The notes beneath the pieces were generated by a model. It did no database searches, was not told the origin of the DNA, and was given only the letters and a program-made list of their open reading frames with translations. A program made the translations under genes and the position numbers. This document shows positions 1 to 5,462 of a stretch of DNA of 5,462 nt, one piece after another. This DNA comes from Methylobacteriaceae bacterium (lineage in GTDB: Bacteria > Pseudomonadota > Alphaproteobacteria > Rhizobiales > Beijerinckiaceae), in contig JAFAPJ010000312.1 of the NCBI GenBank assembly GCA_019247255.1, positions 1 through 5,462 of the forward strand, given 5' to 3'. Within the stretch, counting starts at the first letter, position 1; the number at the start of each line of letters is the position of its first letter.

Positions 1-1
1 G

Positions 2-649
2 ACCCGTGCCCTTCTCGCGGCCGTGTCGGGCCTTGAGAGCCTGGTCGCGACGGACCTGAACGACGCCATGCTGGATGTCGGGCGCGCGCAGACCGCGGAC
101 GCGCGCGTTACCTGGCGGCAAGCGGACGCGCAGAGCCTGCCGTTTCCCGACGGCTCCTTCGACCTCGTGGTCTGCCAGTTCGGCATCATGTTCTTCTCCG
201 ACCCCGTCGCGGCGTTGCGCGAGGCCCGCCGCGTCCTCGTTCCGGGCGGAACGGTCCTGTTCAGCGTGTGGGACCGGCTCGCCGCGAACGAGCCGATCGA
301 GATCGCCTACCGTGCCGTGCAGGCGATGTTCCCGGACGATCCGCCCGGCTTCCTCGAGCGCACCCCGTATGGCCGTCACGACCGCGATTGGCTCCGCGCC
401 GTTCCGGTCGAGGCCGGGCTCTCCCTCGCGGCGCTCGACACGGTGCGCCTGCCGGCCGGCCGGGTGGACCCGTCCGTCGTCGCGACCGGGACCTGCCAAG
501 GAACGCCGCTCGCGGCCGAGATCGAGGCGCGAAGCCCGGGCCGGCTCGCCGCCGTGGTCGAGCGCGCGACCGCGGCGCTCGTCGACCGGTACGGGCCGGG
601 CCCGGTCGCGGCCGATCTGCAGGCCGTTCTCGTCGCGGCGCGGGCCTGA
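2..649 (+). CDS. Class I SAM-dependent methyltransferase, C-terminal part (5' end outside window)
   Basis: The reading frame is open from base 2 to a TGA at 647-649, giving 215 visible residues. It lacks the glycine-rich SAM-binding motif I, which should lie just upstream, so the GTG at 23 is internal and not a start. Visible residues include the beta-2 acidic position in VATDLNDAML (Asp18, ribose contact in this fold), the motif ADAQSLPFPDGSFD (residues 41-54; Asp42 is expected to face the adenine), and the motif III-like RRVLVPGGTVLFSVWD (76-91). These fit the Methyltransf_11/UbiE-like class. From memory, relatives with a VCQFGxMFF segment are about 265 residues long, so roughly 50 are missing. 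The C-terminal half (about 92-215) is the variable substrate-binding part and shows no motif I can name, so the substrate is unknown. It is probably a soluble cytoplasmic enzyme. The next gene starts 138 bases downstream with its own candidate promoter, so co-transcription with ptsP is uncertain. Confidence 0.88.
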   Translation, partial: TRALLAAVSGLESLVATDLNDAMLDVGRAQTADARVTWRQADAQSLPFPDGSFDLVVCQFGIMFFSDPVAALREARRVLVPGGTVLFSVWDRLAANEPIEIAYRAVQAMFPDDPPGFLERTPYGRHDRDWLRAVPVEAGLSLAALDTVRLPAGRVDPSVVATGTCQGTPLAAEIEARSPGRLAAVVERATAALVDRYGPGPVAADLQAVLVAARA

Positions 650-676
650 ACCGCAGCGCCCCGGCCGTGACGCGGC

Positions 677-706
677 TTGCCGGCCGAGCCCCCAACTCGC
701 TATACG
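677..706 (+). promoter_or_regulatory. Candidate sigma70-type promoter for ptsP-prfA
   Basis: TTGCCG at 677-682 (4 of 6 matches to TTGACA) is followed after 18 bases by TATACG at 701-706 (4 of 6 to TATAAT). Read one base earlier, CTATAC at 700-705 gives a 17-base spacer. The preceding GC in GCTATAC resembles -10 elements of alphaproteobacterial housekeeping promoters. Transcription would begin near 713 and give a leader of about 75 bases. TATA-like words are rare in DNA this GC-rich, which raises the weight of the match, but it is still only an eye match. No sigma54 (GG-N10-GC) pattern was seen in the gap. Confidence 0.35.
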
Positions 707-742
707 GCCACGATCCGGCCTGAATTGCGGGCCACCGAAAAT

Positions 743-785
743 CCGGCGGCTCGGCGGTCAAGCCGCCGGGCGGCAACAGGTTTTT
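743..785 (+). terminator. GC-rich inverted repeats plus T5 tract in the ptsP leader (possible terminator or attenuator)
   Basis: A perfect 9-base inverted repeat, CCGGCGGCT at 743-751 and AGCCGCCGG at 761-769, encloses a 9-base loop. Two shorter pairings compete with it: CGGCGG 752-757 with CCGCCG 763-768 (loop of 5), and GCCGC 762-766 with GCGGC 770-774 (loop of 3). A run of five T lies at 781-785. The T tract begins 11 bases after the long stem and 6 bases after the shortest one, so this is not a textbook intrinsic terminator. It could end methyltransferase transcripts, act as a leader structure in front of ptsP, or be chance pairing of repeated GGCGG words. Confidence 0.3.
778..780 (+). 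promoter_or_regulatory. Ribosome binding site of ptsP
   Basis: A short AGG Shine-Dalgarno core sits 7 bases before the ATG at 788, with the T5 run as spacer. It supports 788 as the start. The in-frame ATG at 842 has GGGAG (834-838) only 3 bases upstream, which is too close. The nearest GC-rich hairpin (762-774) ends 3 bases before this site and could limit ribosome access. Confidence 0.5.
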
Positions 786-787
786 CG

Positions 788-3052
788 ATGCGAGGTGCAC
801 CAGGCGGTCCGCGCGTGCTCTTGCGCCGCCTGCGGGAGATCATGGCCGAGCCGGCTCCGGCTCAGCTGCGCCTCGACCGCATCACGGTCCTGATCGCCGC
901 CAACATGGTGTCGGAGGTCTGCTCGCTCTACGTGATGCGGGCGGACGGCGTGCTCGAGCTCTACGCGACCGAAGGGCTCAATCCCGAGGCCGTCCACGTC
1001 ACGACGCTCAAGGTCGGGGAGGGTCTCGTCGGCCTGATCGCCGAGAGCGCCGAGGCGCTCGCCCTTTCGGACGCTCAGACGCACCCGCAATTCTCCTACC
1101 GGCCCGAGACGGGCGAGGAGAAGTATCACGGCTTCCTCGGCGTCCCGATCCTGCGCGGCGGCAACACTCTCGGCGTCCTGGTGGTGCAGAATCGCACCTT
1201 CCGGACCTACACGGAGGAGGAGGTCGAGGCCCTCCAGACGACCGCGATGGTGCTGGCCGAGCTCATCGCATCCGGCGAGCTCCAGTCGATCGCGCAGCCC
1301 GGGACGGAAACGGCGGCCCGCCGACCGCTTCACGTCCGGGGCGTGCCGCTCGTCGACGGGCTCGGGCTCGGACATGTCGTGCTGCACGAGCCGCGGATCG
1401 TGGTGCGCAACATCATCGCGACCGATGTCGAGGCGGAGCTCGTCCGGCTCGAGACCGCGATCGGCGAGGTGCGCTCGTCCATCGACGAGATGCTGGATCG
1501 GGGCGACATCGCCCATGGCGGCGAGCACCGGGACGTCCTCGAGACCTTCCGGATGTTCGCGCATGACCAGGGCTGGCTGCGTCGGCTGCGCGATGCCGTC
1601 TCGACCGGGATCACGGCCGAGGCCGCGGTCGAGCGCGTCCAGAACGACGCCCGCGCGCGCCTTATCCGGGCGACCGACCCGTATCTCCGCGAGCGGCTGC
1701 ACGATCTCGACGACCTGGCGAACCGACTGCTCCACCGCCTCGTCGGGCGCGACCTCGTGGCCTTCCGCGAGCGGCTGCCCGAGAACGCCATCATCGTGGC
1801 GCGCGTGCTCGGCCCCGCGGCGCTCCTCGATTACGACCGCCAGCGCCTGCGCGGCCTCGTGCTGGAGGAGGGCGGGCAGACGAGCCACATCGCGATCGTC
1901 GCGCGCGCCCTCGGCATCCCGGTCGTCAGCGAGGTCGAGAACGCGACGGGCCTCGTCGAGCAGGGCGACGCTGCGATCGTCGACGGCGGCACGGGCGACA
2001 TCCAGATCCGCCCGCCGGCCGACGTCGAGGCGGCCTATGCCGAGAAGGCCCGGCTTCGGGCGCGGCGCCAGGCTCAGTACCAGCGGCTGCGCGACACGCC
2101 CTGCGTCACGCGCGACGGGGTCGAGGTGCGGCTCCAGCTCAATGCCGGGCTCCTCGTCGACCTGCCGCATCTCGGCGAGACCGGCGCGCGCGGCATCGGG
2201 CTGTTCCGGACCGAGCTCCAGTTCATGATCGCGGAGCGGATGCCCTCCGCGAAGGAGCAGCAGGCGCTCTACGCCTCCGTCCTCGACGGCGCGGGCGACC
2301 TTCCGGTCACGTTCCGCAGCCTCGACATCGGGGGCGACAAGCTCCTCCCCTACATGCCCAGGGTCGAGGAGGAGAACCCGGCGCTCGGCTGGCGCGCGGT
2401 GCGCATCGCGCTCGACCGACCGGCGCTCCTGCGCACGCAGGCCCGCGCGCTCCTGAAGGCCGCGGCCGGGCGCCACCTGCGCATCATGTTCCCGATGGTC
2501 GCGACGACGGACGAGTTCCAGCGCGCGAAGCGGCTCGTCGAGGGCGAGGTCGCGTTCCTGCGCGAGAATCGGTCGCCGCTTCCCGAGCGGGTCTCGCTCG
2601 GCGCCATGGTCGAGGTGCCGTCGCTCCTCTTCGAGCTCGACCGGATCGCGGTCGAGGCGGACTTCCTCTCCGTCGGCTCGAACGACCTGATGCAGTTCCT
2701 CTTCGCGGTCGACCGGGGCAACAAGCTCGTGGCGGACCGCTTCGATCCGATCAGCCTGCCGGCGATCCGGGCGCTTCGCCGCGTCGTGGAGGGGGCGGGC
2801 GCGGCGAGCTGCCCGGTCACGGTCTGCGGCGAGCTCGCGGGGCGCCCGCTCGAGGCGATCGCGCTCGTCGGGCTCGGCTTCCGCCAGCTCTCGATGTCGG
2901 CCGCCGCGATCGGCCCCGTGAAGGCGGCGCTGCTGGAGCTCGACACGCGGCCGCTCGCCGAGCTGATCGAGGCCGAGCTCAGGGGCGGCAGCCCGGACAG
3001 CCTGCGAGGCGCGCTCGCGGGCTTCGCCGAGAAGAACGGGATCCCGCTCTGA
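788..3052 (+). CDS. ptsP: PtsP, PEP-protein phosphotransferase of the nitrogen PTS (enzyme I Ntr)
   Basis: The protein has 754 residues, the usual length for this family (E. coli PtsP has 748). It autophosphorylates on histidine from PEP and passes the phosphate to HPr/NPr and then EIIA-Ntr in the cytoplasm, a relay that senses nitrogen and carbon status. Domains in order: GAF about 18-165 (known in relatives to bind glutamine, which lowers autophosphorylation), the enzyme I HPr-binding helical domain about 180-310, the swivel phospho-His domain about 330-410 and the PEP-binding barrel about 440-740. Catalytic signatures are intact: [12 protein letters not shown] with phospho-His367, GIGLFRTE with Arg474 and Glu476, RSLDIGGDK with Arg510, [10 protein letters not shown] with Asn632 and VCGELAG with the acid/base Cys680. 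I chose the ATG at 788 because [22 protein letters not shown] is the family's conserved N-terminus and an AGG lies 7 bases upstream. Extension back to the TTG at 677 adds 37 residues unlike the family and runs through the candidate promoter. It overlaps prfA by one base. No HPr or EIIA gene is in the window. Confidence 0.97.
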   Translation: MRGAPGGPRVLLRRLREIMAEPAPAQLRLDRITVLIAANMVSEVCSLYVMRADGVLELYATEGLNPEAVHVTTLKVGEGLVGLIAESAEALALSDAQTHPQFSYRPETGEEKYHGFLGVPILRGGNTLGVLVVQNRTFRTYTEEEVEALQTTAMVLAELIASGELQSIAQPGTETAARRPLHVRGVPLVDGLGLGHVVLHEPRIVVRNIIATDVEAELVRLETAIGEVRSSIDEMLDRGDIAHGGEHRDVLETFRMFAHDQGWLRRLRDAVSTGITAEAAVERVQNDARARLIRATDPYLRERLHDLDDLANRLLHRLVGRDLVAFRERLPENAIIVARVLGPAALLDYDRQRLRGLVLEEGGQTSHIAIVARALGIPVVSEVENATGLVEQGDAAIVDGGTGDIQIRPPADVEAAYAEKARLRARRQAQYQRLRDTPCVTRDGVEVRLQLNAGLLVDLPHLGETGARGIGLFRTELQFMIAERMPSAKEQQALYASVLDGAGDLPVTFRSLDIGGDKLLPYMPRVEEENPALGWRAVRIALDRPALLRTQARALLKAAAGRHLRIMFPMVATTDEFQRAKRLVEGEVAFLRENRSPLPERVSLGAMVEVPSLLFELDRIAVEADFLSVGSNDLMQFLFAVDRGNKLVADRFDPISLPAIRALRRVVEGAGAASCPVTVCGELAGRPLEAIALVGLGFRQLSMSAAAIGPVKAALLELDTRPLAELIEAELRGGSPDSLRGALAGFAEKNGIPL

Positions 3053-3054
3053 TG
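3050..3054 (+). other. One-base stop/start overlap (TGATG) joining ptsP and prfA
   Basis: The ptsP stop TGA (3050-3052) and the prfA start ATG (3052-3054) share one A. Only a weak Shine-Dalgarno-like ACGGGA (3036-3041) lies 10 bases upstream of the ATG, so prfA translation probably depends largely on ribosomes that have just finished ptsP. This indicates a single transcript and a roughly fixed protein ratio, unless an unseen internal promoter exists. Confidence 0.85.
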
Positions 3055-4134
3055 CCGGCGCCGCCCGACGCCAAGCTCGACGCGATCCTCGCCCGCCACG
3101 CCATCGCGACCGACACGCTGAACGGGGGGCCCGACCCCGAAAGCTTCGTGGCGCTGTCCCGCGAGCTCGCCGAGCTCGACCCCGTGGTCGAAGCGATCCG
3201 CTCCTACCGGGCGGCGGCGGGCGACCTCGCGGGCCTCGAGGCGCTCGCGGAGGATTCCGCGACGGATCCCGAGATGCGCGCGCTCGCGGCCGAGGAGCGC
3301 CCGGCTGCGGAGGAGGCGGTCGCGGCCGCGGCCTCCGCCCTGAACCTGCTGCTTCTCCCGAAGGACGTCGCGGACGAGAAAAGCGCGATCCTCGAGATAC
3401 GGGCCGGAACGGGCGGTGACGAGGCCGCGCTCTTCGCGGGCGACCTTTTCCGCATGTACGCGCGCTACGCCGAGCTGCACGGCTGGCGCGTCGAGGTGAT
3501 GTCCGAAAGCGAGGGCACGGTCGGCGGGCTGAAGGAGGTCGTGGCGGCGATCCAGGGCCGGGGCGTGTTCGCCCGGCTCAAGTTCGAATCAGGCGTCCAC
3601 CGCGTGCAGCGCGTCCCGGCGACCGAAGCCTCCGGCCGCATCCATACCTCGGCCGCGACCGTCGCGGTCCTGCCCGAGGCCGAGGAGGTCGACATCGCGA
3701 TCAGCGAGGCTGACCTCAAGGTCGACACCATGCGGGCGCAGGGCGCGGGCGGGCAGCACGTCAACAAGACGGAATCCGCGATCCGCATTACGCACCTGCC
3801 GAGCGGGATCGTGGTGTTCGTCCAGGAGGAGCGCTCCCAGCACAAGAACCGCGCCCGGGCCATGGCCTTGCTCCGGGCCCGCCTCTACGACCGCGAGCGC
3901 ACCGCCAAGGACGAGGCCCGGGCGGCCGACCGCCGCCAGCAGGTCGGGTCTGGCGACGGCTGCGAGCGGATCCGCACTTACAGCTTTCCGCAAGGGCGGG
4001 TGACGGACCATCGGGTCAACCTCACCCTCTACAAGCTGGAGGAGGTGATGGGCGGCGCGGCCCTCGACGAGATCGTCGACGCGCTCATCACGGACCACCA
4101 AGCCGCGCTCCTCGCGCAGGCGTCCGAGCTGTAG
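3052..4134 (+). CDS. prfA: Peptide chain release factor 1 (RF1)
   Basis: This is a complete 360-residue class I release factor, the same length as E. coli RF1. It recognises UAA and UAG in the ribosomal A site and triggers peptidyl-tRNA hydrolysis. The codon-reading tripeptide is PAT (189-191, in [20 protein letters not shown]). This is the RF1 type, not the SPF of RF2, and so settles prfA over prfB. The catalytic GGQ is at 233-235 in [15 protein letters not shown]; Gln235 is the residue that PrmC methylates in other bacteria. The N-terminal helical domain (about 1-105) is unusually rich in Ala and Glu, followed by the conserved [22 protein letters not shown] block. The start is fixed by alignment of [10 protein letters not shown] with the AKLEALHERH of E. 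coli RF1. It is translationally coupled to ptsP. A prmC gene often follows prfA, but here a convergent transporter gene ends 44 bases away. Confidence 0.98.
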   Translation: MPAPPDAKLDAILARHAIATDTLNGGPDPESFVALSRELAELDPVVEAIRSYRAAAGDLAGLEALAEDSATDPEMRALAAEERPAAEEAVAAAASALNLLLLPKDVADEKSAILEIRAGTGGDEAALFAGDLFRMYARYAELHGWRVEVMSESEGTVGGLKEVVAAIQGRGVFARLKFESGVHRVQRVPATEASGRIHTSAATVAVLPEAEEVDIAISEADLKVDTMRAQGAGGQHVNKTESAIRITHLPSGIVVFVQEERSQHKNRARAMALLRARLYDRERTAKDEARAADRRQQVGSGDGCERIRTYSFPQGRVTDHRVNLTLYKLEEVMGGAALDEIVDALITDHQAALLAQASEL

Positions 4135-4178
4135 GTCGCGGATCACGCCGGCGCTGCAGCTCCGCGCCGCGCCCGCGC

Positions 4179-5462
4179 TCAATGGCCGGCGGGCTTCGCC
4201 TTGAGGTCGACCGTCTTGAGGAGAAGCGCCATCAGCGCGGACCCGCCCGCGATCGTCGACAGCGTCCAGAACACGTCGATGTAGGACAGGAGGTCAGCCT
4301 GCGCCTGGACCAACTGGGCGATCCAGGCGGTCGCGCGCTGCGCGGCCTCGGCGGAGGAGGCGCCCTGCGCCTCGAAATAGCGCATCGTCTGCTGCAGGCC
4401 CTGCTGGTAGCCGGTGTCGCTCGGCGCGATGTGCTCGACGAGCCGGCTCTGGTGAAACTGGTTGCGCTGGGCGAGCAGGGTCTGCGCGAGCGAGACGCCG
4501 ATCGAGCCCCCGACATTGCGCGCGACGTTGATGAGGCCGGAGGCCTGGTTCGTCTTCGCGGGCGGCAGCCCGTCGTAGCTCGCCGCCGTGATCGGGATGA
4601 ACATGAACGGGAGGCCGAGCCCGAGAAAGACGCGCGACCAGGCCGCGAAACCGAAATCGGCGTTCCCGTTGAGCCCGGTCAACCACCACATGGCGAGCGC
4701 GGCGCAGCCCATGCCGAAGCCGATGAGCACGCGGGGCTGCACCTTCCCGGACAGGATGCCCGCGACCGGCATGAGCACGAGCGTGGCGATCCCGCCCGGC
4801 AGGAGCGCGAGGCCGGCGAGCTTGGCGTCGTAGCCGAAGCGCGTCTGCAGGAGCTGCGGGAGGAACTGCGTGGTCGAGATGAGGAGCGCGCCGACGCCCA
4901 GCATGACCGCGAAGCAGGAGCCGAAATGGCGCGAGAAGATCAGGCGCACGTCGACGAGCGGCTCTTCGTGAAACCACTCCCAGACGATCAGCGCCGTGAA
5001 GGACGCGACCGAGACGATCGCGAAGGCCACGATGAAGGATGACGCGTACCAATCCTGGCGCTGCCCCTCGTCCAGGACGACCTCGAGGCAGCCCAGCGCC
5101 AGCACCACGAAGAGGCAGCCGAGATAATCGAACTTGACCCCGCCCTCGAGGAGCTTGCGCCGCTCGGCCTGCGTGCTTTCGGGCTCCTCGACGATGAACC
5201 AGGTGAGAACGAGAGAGAGCACGCCCATCGGCACGTTGATCAGGAAGACCCAGTGCCAGGAGTAATTGTCCGTGATCCAGCCGCCGAGGGTCGGGCCGAT
5301 CACGGGCGCGACCACGACCGCGACGCCGTAGAGCGCGAAAGCCTGACCCCGTTTCTCGGGCGGGAACGCGTCCGCGATGATCGATTGCTCGGACGGGGCG
5401 AGCCCGCCTCCGCCCAGCCCCTGCAGCACCCGGAAGACGATCAGGGATTCCAGGCTCCAGGC
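4179..5462 (-). CDS. DHA2-family (EmrB/QacA-like) 14-TM MFS drug-efflux transporter, N-terminus outside window
   Basis: The minus-strand frame is open from the right edge (first visible residues AWSLESLIVFR) to a TGA at 4181-4179, giving 427 residues. The family is usually about 510-530 residues, so TM1-TM3 and part of TM4 are missing. The GTG at 5429 is internal. Visible motifs are motif B at the TM4 end (Arg11 and Gln14 in FRVLQGLGGGG) and the antiporter motif C in TM5 (residues 46-61, ending GPTLGG). Next come the family-typical GWITDNYSWHWVFLINVP, the later LAGLALLPGGIATLVLMP segment, and SGLINVARNVGGSIG near the last helices. The protein ends with a TM helix and a short basic tail (LKAKPAGH). 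It is expected to export drugs or other hydrophobic compounds by proton antiport across the inner membrane, usually with a periplasmic adaptor (EmrA/HlyD type), whose gene would lie beyond the right edge if present. The substrate cannot be read from sequence. The gene is convergent with prfA. Confidence 0.93.
   Translation of the reverse strand, partial: AWSLESLIVFRVLQGLGGGGLAPSEQSIIADAFPPEKRGQAFALYGVAVVVAPVIGPTLGGWITDNYSWHWVFLINVPMGVLSLVLTWFIVEEPESTQAERRKLLEGGVKFDYLGCLFVVLALGCLEVVLDEGQRQDWYASSFIVAFAIVSVASFTALIVWEWFHEEPLVDVRLIFSRHFGSCFAVMLGVGALLISTTQFLPQLLQTRFGYDAKLAGLALLPGGIATLVLMPVAGILSGKVQPRVLIGFGMGCAALAMWWLTGLNGNADFGFAAWSRVFLGLGLPFMFIPITAASYDGLPPAKTNQASGLINVARNVGGSIGVSLAQTLLAQRNQFHQSRLVEHIAPSDTGYQQGLQQTMRYFEAQGASSAEAAQRATAWIAQLVQAQADLLSYIDVFWTLSTIAGGSALMALLLKTVDLKAKPAGH

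Noticed and set aside
23..25. GTG at 23 as the start of the methyltransferase
   Set aside because: A start here would remove the SAM-binding motif I. The frame is open upstream to base 2 with plausible methyltransferase sequence (TRALLAAV).
661..686. Inverted repeat CGGCCG 662-667 with CGGCCG 681-686 just after the methyltransferase stop, as a terminator
   Set aside because: The stem is only 6 bases with a 13-base loop, the word is self-complementary and common in GC-rich DNA, there is no T run, and it overlaps the candidate -35 element.
677..787. Upstream extension of ptsP to the TTG at 677, adding 37 residues
   Set aside because: The added residues do not resemble the family N-terminus, and the region carries the candidate promoter and inverted repeats. 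The ATG at 788 has an AGG at good spacing and begins the conserved [12 protein letters not shown] sequence.
758..2476. A 572-codon open frame on the minus strand opposite ptsP, with comparable long antisense frames at 2350-3480 and 3589-4182 (minus) and 4182-5042 (plus, opposite the transporter)
   Set aside because: Very GC-rich genes with G/C third positions have few stop codons in their shadow frames. The translations are low-complexity (rich in Arg, Asp, Glu, Ala) with no recognisable domain, and each lies opposite a well-supported conserved gene.
3277..3351. Ala/Glu-rich stretch in the N-terminal domain of RF1 as an insertion or repeat
   Set aside because: Total length (360) equals that of typical RF1 and the flanking blocks align. 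The bias fits a helical region in a GC-rich genome, not an inserted sequence.
4149..4169. CGGCGC/GCGCCG stem as a terminator for prfA or the transporter gene
   Set aside because: The stem has only 6 bases with a 9-base loop, lacks a T tract on either strand, and competes with another pairing of equal length.
5427..5429. GTG at 5429 (minus strand) as the start of the transporter
   Set aside because: It falls inside TM4 within motif B (FRVLQGLGGGG), and the frame stays open to the window edge with family-like sequence, so the true start is outside the window.

Overview
The window is very GC-rich, densely coding DNA that looks like an alphaproteobacterial chromosome, most probably from the order Hyphomicrobiales (Rhizobiales). 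The main reason is the nitrogen-PTS enzyme I. Its N-terminus ([22 protein letters not shown]), its GAF domain and its direct coupling to prfA match the form I know from that order. Assignment to a family or genus would be a guess.

Layout from left to right. (1) Positions 2-649, plus strand: the C-terminal part of a class I SAM-dependent methyltransferase, cut by the left edge. (2) Positions 650-787: a 138-base intergenic gap holding a plausible sigma70-type promoter, overlapping GC-rich inverted repeats and the ptsP ribosome binding site. (3) Positions 788-3052, plus strand: ptsP, a complete 754-residue PEP-protein phosphotransferase (enzyme I Ntr). (4) Positions 3052-4134, plus strand: prfA, a complete 360-residue peptide chain release factor 1 whose ATG shares one base with the ptsP stop. 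(5) Positions 4135-4178: a 44-base convergent gap with no clear terminator. (6) Positions 4179-5462, minus strand: the last 427 residues of a 14-TM DHA2 (EmrB/QacA-like) drug-efflux transporter, cut by the right edge inside TM4.

How the genes relate: ptsP and prfA almost certainly form one transcription unit with coupled translation. PtsP starts the nitrogen-related phosphorelay (PEP to PtsP to HPr/NPr to EIIA-Ntr), and RF1 ends translation at UAA and UAG codons. The pairing is conserved in this order and probably reflects shared housekeeping expression more than a shared pathway. The methyltransferase has no visible functional link to them. The convergent efflux gene is an independent unit.

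Nothing here supports a new system: I found no mobile elements, CRISPR arrays, tRNA or rRNA genes, or defence genes. What deserves a second look is modest. The neighbourhood departs from the usual lysC-ptsP-prfA-prmC order at both ends, and the ptsP leader has mutually exclusive hairpins next to its ribosome binding site. No stretch longer than 300 bases lacks a gene.
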